Below are positions 17,595 through 27,387 of a DNA stretch of 64,000 nt, piece by piece. The DNA comes from Cytophaga hutchinsonii ATCC 33406 (GTDB lineage Bacteria; Bacteroidota; Bacteroidia; Cytophagales; Cytophagaceae): NCBI RefSeq assembly GCF_000014145.1, contig NC_008255.1, positions 2,620,001 through 2,684,000 on the forward strand, given 5' to 3'. The notes below the pieces were generated by a model. The model made no database searches. It saw only the letters and a list, made by a program, of their open reading frames with translations, and was not told where the DNA came from. Numbering within the stretch: position 1 is the first letter of the stretch; each line of letters opens with the position of its first letter. The position numbers were made by a program, and so were the translations under genes.

Positions 17595-19871
17595 TTACTC
17601 ATTAAAATATATTTCTGTCTGGAGATTTCCGATCATCAGATCAAAAGCGCCTGCTTCGGTTACTGTTTTCAGATCTTTATTTACAAATTGCAGATCCGCT
17701 GCTTTGATCGTAAACGAAACGGTTTGCTTCTCTCCTGCTTTCAGTTCAATCTTTGTGTATTTACGTAAGCGTCTTTCAGAAGGCGTAATCGATGCGAAGT
17801 GGTCTCTGGAATATAACTCTACGGCTATCTTACCTGTACGTGCTCCTGTATTGCTTATGTCTACCGTTACCAGCACACTATCGTTCTTCGTAAAATTACT
17901 TTTGTTCACGTTAAGGTTTGAATATGCAAACGTTGTGTAGCTCAAGCCATGTCCGAATGGCCATTGCGGATTGAACGCAACAAATTCACTCACGCCCGGT
18001 TTTAACTGCTGCTCGGTTTCCTTAAATTTATAATCGTATGTAGTAATATCTCCGTCGTATCTCGGATAGGTGAACGGAAGCTTACCGCTGGGATTGATGT
18101 CACCGTATAGAATCTCTGCAAATGCGTCTGCACCTTTGCTGCCCGGACGGTAGCACATTATTACAGCATCTGCAAGTGCTTCTTCTTCCGGAAACAAACG
18201 CGGCCTGCCCTCTACCAGGCATACAATGACAGGTTTGCCTGTTTTCTTTGCAGCAACAATCAATTGCTTCTGCGCTTCCGGCAGATTGAGATCCTTGATT
18301 ACTCCAGGCTGTTCGGCATAGGCAGCTTCACCTACACACACAATAATTACATCCACCCCTGCTGTATTTTTTTGAATAAAGGAAACATCATAATTTGCTG
18401 CATCATCAAATCCTGTAGTCGCATTCGTTCTGATGTTAGCTTTATTACCGCTCGCTTCTAATGCCTCACGGATTGTTTTAGTTGTTTCAGGATACAGCGA
18501 TTCATTGCTTCCCTGCCATGTGTATGACCATGAACTGTGCAGCGCAGATAAACTGTTAGCGGCCGGACCAACCAATAGTATTTTTTTATCTTTTGCAAGA
18601 GGCAGAATATTTTTATCGTTCTTCAATAATGTAATTGATTCACGCGCTGCATTTAGTGCGATCTGTTGATGTGCATCAGAACCCACTACACCAACATCTG
18701 CAATGGATGGCAATGGATTTTTCATCAAGCCCAGTTTGATTTTCAGGGTCAGAATACGTCCCACCGCTTCGTCGATGCGCGCCATAGAAACTTTTCCTTC
18801 TTTCACCAATTCTACCAGATATTTCGGAAACGAGTAATCATTCGGCACCATGCTCATATCCACACCTGCGTTAACGGCCATCATTACGGCTTCTTTCGGC
18901 GTAGCAGCTACTTTATGCCAGGTGTGCAAACGGATCACATCTTCCCAATCCGATACAACCATTCCGGTAAATCCAAGCTCTGTACGGAGCAGATCTGTTA
19001 ACAGCCATTTGTTGCCGTGACACGGAATGCCATTGATCTCAGCAGAGTTGATCATAATGGATGAAGCGCCTTTATTGATCGCTTCTCTGAACGGGGGCAG
19101 ATAATATTCGCGCAGCACAATTTCAGGAATGTGTGATTGTGTGCGGTCTATACCATTTTTGGGTGCTGAATATCCAATAAAGTGTTTCAGGCAGGAAGCT
19201 ATGTTTGTTTTAGACGTCAGGTCACTGCCTTCCATCATTTGTACGGCTGCTGAACCCATTTGTGTTGTTATGTATACATCTTCACCAAAGGTTTCTTCAA
19301 AGCGCGACCAGTAAGGTTCTCTGCCTACGTCAAGCACCGGAGCAAAATTCCAGGTAAGGCCAACGGAACGCGCTTCTGTTGACGTTACCTGAGCTGCCTG
19401 CGAAACCAATTGATCGTTGCGGGATGCAGCCATACCTATGTTATGCGGAAACAATACGGCATCTTTAATAAAGCCAACACCATGCATGGCATCTGTTCCG
19501 TATAAAACCGGAATTTTATTAGGTGATTGCAATGCTTCGTTCTGGATCTGAGAAATCAATTCAACCCATTTTTCAGGTGTGTATGCCTGAATGCAATTTA
19601 ATATAGAACCGACATGATAGGTTTGAATGGCTTCTTTTAATCTGGCGGTATCTAATTTTTCATCGGTATTTCCATATCCGTTGTTCAATAAATTACGGAT
19701 ATCGATCTGCGTCATCTGTCCGGCTTTTTCTTCCAGCGACATATTTTTTAACAGATCCTGTACTTCTTTATCAAAGGCCTGAGGTTTACTCCCCGCTTCT
19801 GTTTTTTTCTCACAAGAGAAAAAAGCGGCTGCACTGAGCCAGATGGAAATCAATACGGTTATTTTTTTCAT
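17595..19871 (-). CDS. GH3 beta-glucosidase lipoprotein (BglX-like)
   Basis: A lipoprotein signal with Cys20 (AAFFSC) is followed by the GH3 catalytic barrel: VLYGTDAMHGVGF, NFAPVLDVGREPYW, KHFIGYSAPKNGIDR and the nucleophile Asp308 in GMVVSDWEDV. The second alpha/beta domain (ILLVGPAANSL) and a C-terminal FnIII-like domain complete the three-domain family layout of about 750 residues. It should hydrolyse terminal beta-glucosyl residues (cellobiose and short cello-oligosaccharides) at the membrane. The Lys/Glu-rich linker after Cys20 could favour surface exposure, but the side of the membrane is not certain. Confidence 0.92.
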   Translation of the reverse strand: MKKITVLISIWLSAAAFFSCEKKTEAGSKPQAFDKEVQDLLKNMSLEEKAGQMTQIDIRNLLNNGYGNTDEKLDTARLKEAIQTYHVGSILNCIQAYTPEKWVELISQIQNEALQSPNKIPVLYGTDAMHGVGFIKDAVLFPHNIGMAASRNDQLVSQAAQVTSTEARSVGLTWNFAPVLDVGREPYWSRFEETFGEDVYITTQMGSAAVQMMEGSDLTSKTNIASCLKHFIGYSAPKNGIDRTQSHIPEIVLREYYLPPFREAINKGASSIMINSAEINGIPCHGNKWLLTDLLRTELGFTGMVVSDWEDVIRLHTWHKVAATPKEAVMMAVNAGVDMSMVPNDYSFPKYLVELVKEGKVSMARIDEAVGRILTLKIKLGLMKNPLPSIADVGVVGSDAHQQIALNAARESITLLKNDKNILPLAKDKKILLVGPAANSLSALHSSWSYTWQGSNESLYPETTKTIREALEASGNKANIRTNATTGFDDAANYDVSFIQKNTAGVDVIIVCVGEAAYAEQPGVIKDLNLPEAQKQLIVAAKKTGKPVIVCLVEGRPRLFPEEEALADAVIMCYRPGSKGADAFAEILYGDINPSGKLPFTYPRYDGDITTYDYKFKETEQQLKPGVSEFVAFNPQWPFGHGLSYTTFAYSNLNVNKSNFTKNDSVLVTVDISNTGARTGKIAVELYSRDHFASITPSERRLRKYTKIELKAGEKQTVSFTIKAADLQFVNKDLKTVTEAGAFDLMIGNLQTEIYFNE

Positions 19872-20127
19872 ATAAGAAAAGAGTTAGGTGAAATCGTTTC
19901 CAATATTACGGTGCTGTGGCAGGAATAATTAGTAAAAAAGTGTATTTATGCCTTAAAAACACATATTTTGAAGCACTTTACTGCTGTATTGATACGCTTT
20001 GTTACCAACAAAAAATGTGTTAAAACGAAGCTGAAAAGGATTGGTTTGAAGAAGGATATTTATTTTACCGCTTCAAGATTTTCTATCTTATTTTATCAGA
20101 TCTTAAACATCAGTCATCTGTAAATTG

Positions 20128-20198
20128 CAATCCCTTCGGGATTGTGCGTAAGAATTTGCGGTGTGTTATACTACAGATATTTGACCCCGCTGGGGTCA
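20128..20198. repeat. Pair of palindromic elements, REP-like
   Basis: CAATCCC/GGGATTG with a TTC loop at 20128-20144, and TGACCCC/GGGGTCA with a GCT loop at 20182-20198, flanked by TTGCG and CGCAA. They sit in the 493-base gap upstream of the GH3 gene. The two-hairpin arrangement is like a REP doublet; neither has a T-tail. Confidence 0.6.
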
Positions 20199-20272
20199 TA
20201 ACGCAATAGCAAATAACGATGGGTAACTACATTTGATTATACACGCAGGAATTATTTCACCGAAATTACGTG

Positions 20273-20362
20273 ATAATTCATAATTCATAATTCATAATTC
20301 ATAATTCATAATTCATAATTCATAATTCATAATTCATAATTCATAATTCATAATTCATAATT
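20273..20362. repeat. CATAATT heptamer tandem array, 12 full copies
   Basis: Twelve uninterrupted CATAATT units (20279-20362) preceded by a six-base partial unit. The array ends three bases before the stop codon of the outer-membrane protein gene on the minus strand and lies about 400 bases upstream of the GH3 start. The rest of the 19872-20364 gap holds the REP-like pair and no gene. Confidence 0.97.
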
Positions 20363-20364
20363 AC

Positions 20365-23154
20365 TTAACTCGCTTTAAAGTTCTTCAGGTTATACGTTAC
20401 GGTAAACATAAAATACCGTGTTAATACGGTTGTATACGTATCCTGCACATAACTTTCCGTGACCGTTCTTGCGATGCTCCTGTTTTGGTTTAACAAATCA
20501 AACACACTTACGCGAACTTCTAAAGATTGATCTTTTAGCAGCTTGTATCCGATCGAAGCATTCCACAGGAAAAACTGCTGATTGAATGCAGTGGATAAAC
20601 CGGAATACAGACGTTCATTCACTTCGGTAGAGAGCACCAGACCTTTATACGGCATGATATTTACTTTAGCGGTTGCCAGGTGATAGAAATAGTTATTGTT
20701 CAGCTGCGGGCGGATAGAGTTTTCTACAATGTTATAGGATGCATTATACGTAACATTAAAATCCACCTGTTTGCTGATGTTACTTGAGATACCTAAACCG
20801 CCGCTTAAGGCATATGCGTTTGAAATATTGGTTATTAGGTTAATCGTACCCGGAGTGCGTATATAGGAAACACCTGTATTCAGATTGATATTGCTTTTAA
20901 TTTTTGAAACCGGAAATCCATACGTATAAAAACTATTTACATTCCAGTATCCATCCAGGTTTACAGGCCTTCTAAGCTGCGAACCTTTATTAATGGTAAC
21001 ACCATTTTCAATAACGGTATCATTGGTCGCAATAAAGCTGGAACTGGCTATGTAATTATTGGTTTGATTTATACCTAAGAACAACATTGAGCTCGTTGCC
21101 TTCTTCGAGCTGGTTATACCGTAATGCATAAACAACGAATTTGTATACTCCTGTTTCAGATTCTGATTTCCTGTTGAAAGCAACAAGGTATTTGAGTTAT
21201 CTATTACATTCTGTAACTGATTTACACCAGGCGTTGATGTACTGGATCTATAAAACAAGCGAATGTTGCTGCTATCTGAAAACTTAATCTTCAGCATAGC
21301 TGAAGGTAAAATATTATTGAATTGCTTTTCAATTTCGCTGGTCGAAGGAAATAATTGTGTACTCGAAAGTTTTACGTTCTGCCCGTCAACGCCCACCATG
21401 AAATTTGTCTTTCCTTTAGCATAACGGTAGCCAATACCTCCTTTTTGTGTGAGCGTATAATTATCCAATTGGTTGGATACATAAATAGCTGTTGAATCGT
21501 ATTCTCCGGTAGAGGTATTATAATTATCAACACGTTTGTTGGCATCGTTTTTTGTATACGTTGGACTGTAATTAAACTGTAAGGTACCCGTTTTAGAAAT
21601 CGGCTCCGTATACATGATGTTTGTTCTGTATGAATATGAATGCGTATTATTTATCCCTTGCTGATCAATCAATCTGGTGCTGACAAGGTTATCGGTATAA
21701 AAGTTATCCGAATACAAGGTTGTATTAACTTCGTTTACATTGATTGTAGAACCAAGGTTTGCAGAAAACGTCCTTCCCTTTTTTGCAAACTTATGGCGCC
21801 ACATTAAGTTATTTGAAATCGAATAATTATCGCTCCGGTTCTCATTATTATTTGCCGTAGTACTCAATAATGAATCTGTTATATACCTGTTTACACCAAG
21901 CAGGTTCTGATATGAATTTCTTTTTTGAAAACTGATGCTTGGAATATAAATAAACGAGTTAGATGAATCCAGCATGTATTCTAAGCGTCCGGATATGCGG
22001 TGATTGTAGTTTTGTGTCTTGCTGGTATTATCTTCCCGATAGATTGTGCTGGCTGTATCGTTTAAGAAATACTGTCTGTTAATAATACTGTTGTTTACAT
22101 TCGTTGAATTATTAAAGAAATAACTGGCCGTTACTTTTAATTTGGGCGACCAAACATCTGAATAATTTAAGCCAATAGAATTGGTAGTACTGATCCCGCT
22201 TTGCTGACCGACTAAAAAATTATTGGCACTATTTCCGCCGCCGCCGCCCTGAGGACCACCACCACTGCCTCCACCACCGGGAGGGCCTGCTCTGTTTGAG
22301 CTTGCCCCCATGCTGGTAAGATCCTGTGCGGAAAAATTCTGTACGTTTATATTATTAGCAATACCTATTACTGAAATGCGCTGTTTTCCTTTAAATGAAT
22401 TCAGGTTTAAACCTGCATTGTATCGGTCGTTTGTACCATAACCTGCATACACTTTACCAAACTGACCGTTATTCTTTTCCGGCTTGGTAACAATGTTAAT
22501 CGACTTTTGTGAATTGCCATCATCAAAGCCCGTAAACTGTGCCTGGTCTGTCTGTCTGTCAAAGATCTGAACTTTACCTACAATCTCTGCCGGTAAACTG
22601 CGCAGTACTAATAGCGCATCATTACCGAAAAACTCTTCACCATCTACCGTTACTTTTTTTACTGTTTCTCCATTTACTTTAACTTCTCCGTTTTGAACAG
22701 TTATACCGGGCATTTTCGTTACCAGGTCTTCTGCTGTTGCATCCGGGTTGGTAACATAAGCATTAGCATTGATATTGGTTGTATCGCCATTCTGCTCTAC
22801 ACGTGTTATTTTTTCAGCAATAACAATGTCCTGCATCTGCAAGTCTTCTGCAATTTTAATCGTACCCAGATCTTTATTTTCTGAACCGATACCTACTTCA
22901 AACGTTGTTATTTTATACCCAACCAAAAGTGTTTTAAAAATATAGGTACCTGCTTTTATCCGTTCAAATTGAAAAACACCGTCTTCTTCTACGTAAGCAG
23001 AATTCACCTTAGTTGTATCCGATTTATCTATTAACAACACAATTGTTCCGCTCATCAGATCACCGGTGCCGGCATCTACAACTTTACCGGTAACGTTTTG
23101 CGCATAACCGGAAAGAGCGTATAAGAAGAAAATAACAGGAAATATAAATTTCAT
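20365..23154 (-). CDS. Outer-membrane beta-barrel protein with carboxypeptidase-regulatory and plug-like domains
   Basis: Signal peptide (about 1-18), a CarboxypepD_reg-like Ig domain (VTGKVVDAGTGDLMSGTIVLL, 20-105), then a TonB-plug-like region (PDATAEDLVTKMPGITVQNGEVKVNGETVKKVTVDGEEFFG) and a long beta-barrel rich in aromatic/Asn strands. The family is the Bacteroidota outer membrane beta-barrel group (OMP_b-brl_3-like); no TonB box was identified. A Gly-rich segment at about residues 285-306 (PGGGGSGGGPQGGGGG) probably forms an exposed loop and is GC-rich relative to its surroundings. Substrate is unknown. It lies between two beta-glucosidase genes, so sugar import is possible but unproven. 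Confidence 0.85.
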   Translation of the reverse strand: MKFIFPVIFFLYALSGYAQNVTGKVVDAGTGDLMSGTIVLLIDKSDTTKVNSAYVEEDGVFQFERIKAGTYIFKTLLVGYKITTFEVGIGSENKDLGTIKIAEDLQMQDIVIAEKITRVEQNGDTTNINANAYVTNPDATAEDLVTKMPGITVQNGEVKVNGETVKKVTVDGEEFFGNDALLVLRSLPAEIVGKVQIFDRQTDQAQFTGFDDGNSQKSINIVTKPEKNNGQFGKVYAGYGTNDRYNAGLNLNSFKGKQRISVIGIANNINVQNFSAQDLTSMGASSNRAGPPGGGGSGGGPQGGGGGNSANNFLVGQQSGISTTNSIGLNYSDVWSPKLKVTASYFFNNSTNVNNSIINRQYFLNDTASTIYREDNTSKTQNYNHRISGRLEYMLDSSNSFIYIPSISFQKRNSYQNLLGVNRYITDSLLSTTANNNENRSDNYSISNNLMWRHKFAKKGRTFSANLGSTINVNEVNTTLYSDNFYTDNLVSTRLIDQQGINNTHSYSYRTNIMYTEPISKTGTLQFNYSPTYTKNDANKRVDNYNTSTGEYDSTAIYVSNQLDNYTLTQKGGIGYRYAKGKTNFMVGVDGQNVKLSSTQLFPSTSEIEKQFNNILPSAMLKIKFSDSSNIRLFYRSSTSTPGVNQLQNVIDNSNTLLLSTGNQNLKQEYTNSLFMHYGITSSKKATSSMLFLGINQTNNYIASSSFIATNDTVIENGVTINKGSQLRRPVNLDGYWNVNSFYTYGFPVSKIKSNINLNTGVSYIRTPGTINLITNISNAYALSGGLGISSNISKQVDFNVTYNASYNIVENSIRPQLNNNYFYHLATAKVNIMPYKGLVLSTEVNERLYSGLSTAFNQQFFLWNASIGYKLLKDQSLEVRVSVFDLLNQNRSIARTVTESYVQDTYTTVLTRYFMFTVTYNLKNFKAS

Positions 23155-23346
23155 ATATGAATAAACATTATGGCAAATCTAAGAAATTGGGGTATATACC
23201 TTTATTCTACTACTTAAAGATTCTAAATATATCTGTGATAAAATAAAAAAATAGATAATTGCACGTTTTTTTAAGATGAAACGTGAGATTCCGCCTGTTG
23301 AGAACAGTTAAATGAACCAATGACTATAGAATACGCTAATCAGCAA

Positions 23347-23898
23347 CTATTCCTGTTGCATCCATGCATACGTCTGATCATCATTCAAATAAATTACGCC
23401 ACCTCCACAGGATTCATCTGCATGTAAAAAAATACCTGCCCGTGTCAATGTAATTTTATCTTCATCTTTAATTTGATCGCGGGAAATATCAGGATCGTCA
23501 TAGTTTGCATAATTCCAGTAAAACTCACCTTTGGGCGCAACTTCCATAATACCAGCCCAGTTAAAATCGTTAAAGCCTCTATCTAAAAATGCCTTCCCCA
23601 TGCCTAGTGTGTCACATCTACCGGCAGCATACTGAATAACAAGGCCATATTTTGATATGTGGGCATCTAACCTCAGACCAATCGTATCATTCTTTCCATC
23701 GCCATCCAGATCACAAAAAATATCTGCGGGCATTTTTTGTGGTATGTAAATTGTTTCGATGTCATTTATGTTATCAGACCCGGTTTGAGAAGGATAAACA
23801 GAGGCTGTGTCATCACCCAAGATAATTTCTGAATATTCTTGTTTTTCAATACAGGAAAAACAAAAAATACTGAGTATGACTATATATATTCTAAACAT
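23347..23898 (-). CDS. Putative lipoprotein with a Ca-binding-like DxDGDG motif
   Basis: Starting at 23898 gives MFRIYIVILSIFCFSC with lipobox Cys16; the ATG shares its A with the TGA stop of the upstream membrane gene (TGATG), which fixes the start. A longer frame (to 23973) runs into that gene and is rejected. The mature part has FCDLDGDGKNDTIGLRL, a calcium-loop-like sequence seen in VCBS/EF-hand type repeats, and a C-terminal Cys-Gly-Gly-Gly segment. I do not recognise a family. Translation is coupled to the membrane protein, suggesting they act together. Confidence 0.65.
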   Translation of the reverse strand: MFRIYIVILSIFCFSCIEKQEYSEIILGDDTASVYPSQTGSDNINDIETIYIPQKMPADIFCDLDGDGKNDTIGLRLDAHISKYGLVIQYAAGRCDTLGMGKAFLDRGFNDFNWAGIMEVAPKGEFYWNYANYDDPDISRDQIKDEDKITLTRAGIFLHADESCGGGVIYLNDDQTYAWMQQE

Positions 23899-24569
23899 CA
23901 GTATTTTAATAGTTTTCTGATTGAAACCAAATGCGAAAGCAATACCAATGGTACCACGCAGCAAGGCAGCCATACAAAAGGAAAATATAACACCGCAACA
24001 TTCGGCTGGTCAAACGCGAATTGCTGAAATGGAACAGGCGTTGATAATACTGCATACACAACAATATTTAACAGCAAACCCATACAAATGATGTTCCATG
24101 CCAGCAGTACTGTTTGGCTGAGCTTTTGTTTTACATAGCCGTAGTAATAAATGAACGGTGCTGAAATTCCGGATAGAATATCCAGATTTCTGCCTTCAAA
24201 CGTCATCAGTTCCGGTACCTGTTTATACAGGAATAAACAAAACAAAACGATCTCTACAGGAATACGGACAACATGTAACAGCGTTAACACTTTTACATCG
24301 AGCCGATCAATAAAGTCTTTGCCTTGTGATGTGTTAAACAAGACAAGTATGGTAAGTAAAGGCGGTATAACTAAAAGCAGGAAACGCGGCGGCAACGAAT
24401 CCGTTACGGTATAAAAACCGGTAGTACTGATCAATGCCTGCAGCGTGATCCAGGCAAGCAAAACAATTAACGTGGTTTTAGACCTGCCGGCTGCTTCGTA
24501 AAAAAAGAATATCGTTAACAGCGTTGTTAAGACAAAAGCGATGCAGATATAGGACGGTAAATTTTCCAT
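23898..24569 (-). CDS. Polytopic membrane protein of unknown function
   Basis: About six transmembrane helices over 223 residues (YICIAFVLTTLLTIFFFYEA, TLIVLLAWITLQALI, FLLLVIPPLLTILVLF, VEIVLFCLFLY, VLLAWNIICMGLLLNIVVYAVL, FPFVWLPCCVVPLVLLSHLV). The sequence between helices 4 and 5 (PELMTFEGRNLDILSGISAPFIYYYGY) recalls an uncharacterised family common in Bacteroidota. It overlaps the following lipoprotein gene by one base. No function assigned. Confidence 0.7.
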   Translation of the reverse strand: MENLPSYICIAFVLTTLLTIFFFYEAAGRSKTTLIVLLAWITLQALISTTGFYTVTDSLPPRFLLLVIPPLLTILVLFNTSQGKDFIDRLDVKVLTLLHVVRIPVEIVLFCLFLYKQVPELMTFEGRNLDILSGISAPFIYYYGYVKQKLSQTVLLAWNIICMGLLLNIVVYAVLSTPVPFQQFAFDQPNVAVLYFPFVWLPCCVVPLVLLSHLVSIRKLLKY

Positions 24570-24653
24570 AAATATATGAATGCGTTTTACTTTTCAAACA
24601 TGACTTTTTACACGTATAATCGAAGTGGTCTAAAAATACTCTGTTCCAATATA

Positions 24654-24688
24654 CAAAAAAAGCCTCCCGCAAATTGCAGGAGGCTTTC
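24654..24688 (-). terminator. Terminator of the second GH3 gene
   Basis: AAAGCCTCC and GGAGGCTTT arms with inner GCAA/TTGC pairs; on the minus strand the hairpin is followed by seven T, 23 bases beyond the GH3 stop. Confidence 0.85.
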
Positions 24689-24710
24689 AATTTTATAGAT
24701 TTATTTAATA

Positions 24711-27173
24711 CTACTTTTCTTTGTAGTAAAAATTCAATGCACCTTTATACGTTCTGTACGGGAATGTCATCCAAGGGAATGGAGCTGCTTCTAATTCGAA
24801 GTTAGAAGAACCACCGATCATTACTTTAAATGCACCTTCTTCCGTTACACGTGTAAATTTATGCGTTGTTGCCGTCTGCTCTTCTTTCACGAATGAAAGG
24901 TCTGCTCTTGAAATTTCAAACGATACCGTTTTAGATTCGCCTGCTTTGATTGCTACTCTTTCAAACGCTCTTAAACGTTTAGAATTCGGAACAACGGATG
25001 CAAACATATCACGTGTATACAATTGAACAACCTCTTCACCGTCAACCGTACCTGTATTTTTAACGGTTACAGATACTTTCAGTTTAGCATCTCCGATTAA
25101 TGTATCTGTGCTGATTTTAGCATCAGAATATTCAAACGTTGTATAACTTAAACCATGACCGAATGGCCATTGCGGCATATACCCTTCGTCAACGAAACCA
25201 CCTGGTGTTGTTTCAACGTTAGCTTCTGTCCACTTATGGTCATACATGATGAAATCACCTGTGTGTTTCGGATAAGAGAATGGAAGTTTACCACCCGGGT
25301 TATAATCACCAAATAATACATCTGCAATTGCATTTGCGCCCTGGCTTCCCGGCCAGAATGCATCTACTACAGCAGGTACACCGTCAACAAACGCAGAGAT
25401 CACTCTCGGACGTCCTTCAACCAATACAAGAATTACCGGCTTACCCGTTTTAATAGCAGCTTGTGCCAATGCAATCTGGCGTGCATCTAATGTAAGATCT
25501 CTGATTGAACCCGGAGATTCAGCATATGAATTTTCACCTAAGCAAAGAACGATCGCGTCTGCGCCTGCAAGAGATGGCAAGCTGTAGTTTTTAGGATCTT
25601 CGTAGTTTTCTACAGATTGACACACAACTTTACCGGCACCGATCTTAGCTTCCAATGCTTGTTTGATTGTTAACGTAGATTTAGGGAACAATGGTAAAAT
25701 ACTGTCTCCGAACGTAACGCCATTGATAAAGTTTTTATCACCTTTGCTTGAAAGTTTTGCTGACGCGTCAGCACCCTGCCAGGTGTATGACCAGCATCCA
25801 TGTAAAGAAGGAACGTTGTTTGCATTTGGACCAGCAACAACAATCTTGATTTCTTTTTTCAATGGAAGTGTATTCTTATCATTTTTCAACAAAGTGATTG
25901 TTTGTCTTGCAGCAAATAATGCTTTCTCTGCATACTCAGGCTTACCAAAGTTTGCGATCGCTTCTTTTTCTACTACCGGATTTTCAAACAAACCTAATTT
26001 CATTTTCAATGTTAAAATTCTTTTTACAGAAGCATCAATATGCGCCATTGGAATTTCACCATCCTTGATCAAAGAGATCAAATGTTTTGTGAATTCATAA
26101 TCGTTTGGTGTCATACTCATGTCAATACCTGCAAGGATAGCTGTTTTAACAGCATCTCTCATTGTAGGGCTGATGTTGTGACGTTCGTGTAAACGGTTGA
26201 TATCTTCCCAGTCTGTTACAATCAAACCTTTGAAACCTAATTCACCACGTAATACATCTGTTAACAGGTATTTGTTTGCGTGAACCGGCACACCATTGAT
26301 CTCACCGGAGTTGATCATGATGGTAGAGGCACCAGCTTTAACAGCTGCCTGGAACTGCGGTAAATAATATTCTCTCAACTCAATTTCAGGAATGAAAGAC
26401 GGTGTTCTGTCACGGCCTGTTCTTGAAGCAGAGTAACCAATGAAGTGTTTCATACAGGAAGCAACTGCTTTCGGGCTTCCTAAACCAGCTTCTTCATATT
26501 TAGAAATGGCAGCCACACCCATTTGTTCTACAAGGTATGGATCTTCACCAAACGTTTCAGGGAAACGCGGCCAAAGCGGGTTACGGCCAAGATCCAGAAC
26601 CGGATCAAAGTTCCATCTAAGACCGCAGGCTCTTGCTTCTAATGCTGTAACTTCAGCACCAGCAGCTTCAACAGCCGGGTTCCATGAAGCGGCAGTACCG
26701 ATGTTGTGCGGGAATAACGTAGAGTTTAATGTAAACGTAACCCCGTGAATGGCATCAATACCATACAATACCGGAATGTTCTGTCCTGTTTTCGTTGCTT
26801 TGTCCTGAATCTGTGTGATAATTGAGATCCACTGATCCTGAGAATATGCTCGGTTGATCGCATTCAGAATAGAACCAACTTTGTACTTAACAATTGCAGT
26901 GTCTAATAAAGCCGGGTCAATAATACCGTAGTTGTTATCATAACCGCTACCGTTACCCGTGTAAAGAATTTTGTTCAAATTCACTTGCGTCATTTGACCA
27001 GCCTTCTCTTCAGGACTCATTTTTGCAATAAGTGCATCAACTTTGGCTTCGATTTCTTTGTCTTTGTCTGAAACAGCTGACGTTTCAGGCGCTGCTGGTT
27101 TTTCGCTTTTGTTACAAGCAGTAAAAGCCCAGAGAGAAACAAGAACACCAAAAAGATAAATTGTTTTTTTCAT
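24711..27173 (-). CDS. GH3 beta-glucosidase lipoprotein (second copy)
   Basis: Lipoprotein signal with Cys20 (AFTAC), then the GH3 barrel: VLYGIDAIHGV, NFDPVLDLGRNPLWPR, KHFIGYSASRTGRDR and nucleophile Asp321 in GLIVTDWEDINRLH. The second domain (VVAGPNANNVPSLHGCWSYTWQG) and a C-terminal FnIII-like domain follow. It is 62 residues longer than the copy at 17595, largely through inserts around the second domain and the C-terminus, and clearly paralogous. The pair probably gives complementary beta-glucosidase activity towards cellodextrins. Own promoter and terminator. Confidence 0.93.
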   Translation of the reverse strand: MKKTIYLFGVLVSLWAFTACNKSEKPAAPETSAVSDKDKEIEAKVDALIAKMSPEEKAGQMTQVNLNKILYTGNGSGYDNNYGIIDPALLDTAIVKYKVGSILNAINRAYSQDQWISIITQIQDKATKTGQNIPVLYGIDAIHGVTFTLNSTLFPHNIGTAASWNPAVEAAGAEVTALEARACGLRWNFDPVLDLGRNPLWPRFPETFGEDPYLVEQMGVAAISKYEEAGLGSPKAVASCMKHFIGYSASRTGRDRTPSFIPEIELREYYLPQFQAAVKAGASTIMINSGEINGVPVHANKYLLTDVLRGELGFKGLIVTDWEDINRLHERHNISPTMRDAVKTAILAGIDMSMTPNDYEFTKHLISLIKDGEIPMAHIDASVKRILTLKMKLGLFENPVVEKEAIANFGKPEYAEKALFAARQTITLLKNDKNTLPLKKEIKIVVAGPNANNVPSLHGCWSYTWQGADASAKLSSKGDKNFINGVTFGDSILPLFPKSTLTIKQALEAKIGAGKVVCQSVENYEDPKNYSLPSLAGADAIVLCLGENSYAESPGSIRDLTLDARQIALAQAAIKTGKPVILVLVEGRPRVISAFVDGVPAVVDAFWPGSQGANAIADVLFGDYNPGGKLPFSYPKHTGDFIMYDHKWTEANVETTPGGFVDEGYMPQWPFGHGLSYTTFEYSDAKISTDTLIGDAKLKVSVTVKNTGTVDGEEVVQLYTRDMFASVVPNSKRLRAFERVAIKAGESKTVSFEISRADLSFVKEEQTATTHKFTRVTEEGAFKVMIGGSSNFELEAAPFPWMTFPYRTYKGALNFYYKEK

Positions 27174-27387
27174 CGTTTATGTGTTAAAATATAAAATGCA
27201 TTAATCTACTCCCTTCCATATTGGTTTCTGAACGGAATATCCTTCAATAATACAACTTTTTTAAGGTTTTGCCAAGCAGATACCGCTTGAAAATGGCTGA
27301 TTCCTAGGCACGGTGGAAAAATCGTTTAAAACAATTAAAAGTGCTATATACCTATGTTAATACAGAATTACGGAAGGAGAATCGTTT

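Noticed and set aside
20273-20362. Possible CRISPR array
   Set aside because: Units are only 7 bases and adjacent with no spacers.
23899-23973. Extended N-terminus of the lipoprotein gene (start at 23973)
   Set aside because: It would put 25 residues before a perfect lipoprotein signal; the TGATG overlap gives the better start at 23898.
25663-26100. 145-residue plus-strand frame inside the second GH3 gene
   Set aside because: Antisense shadow of a well supported gene.
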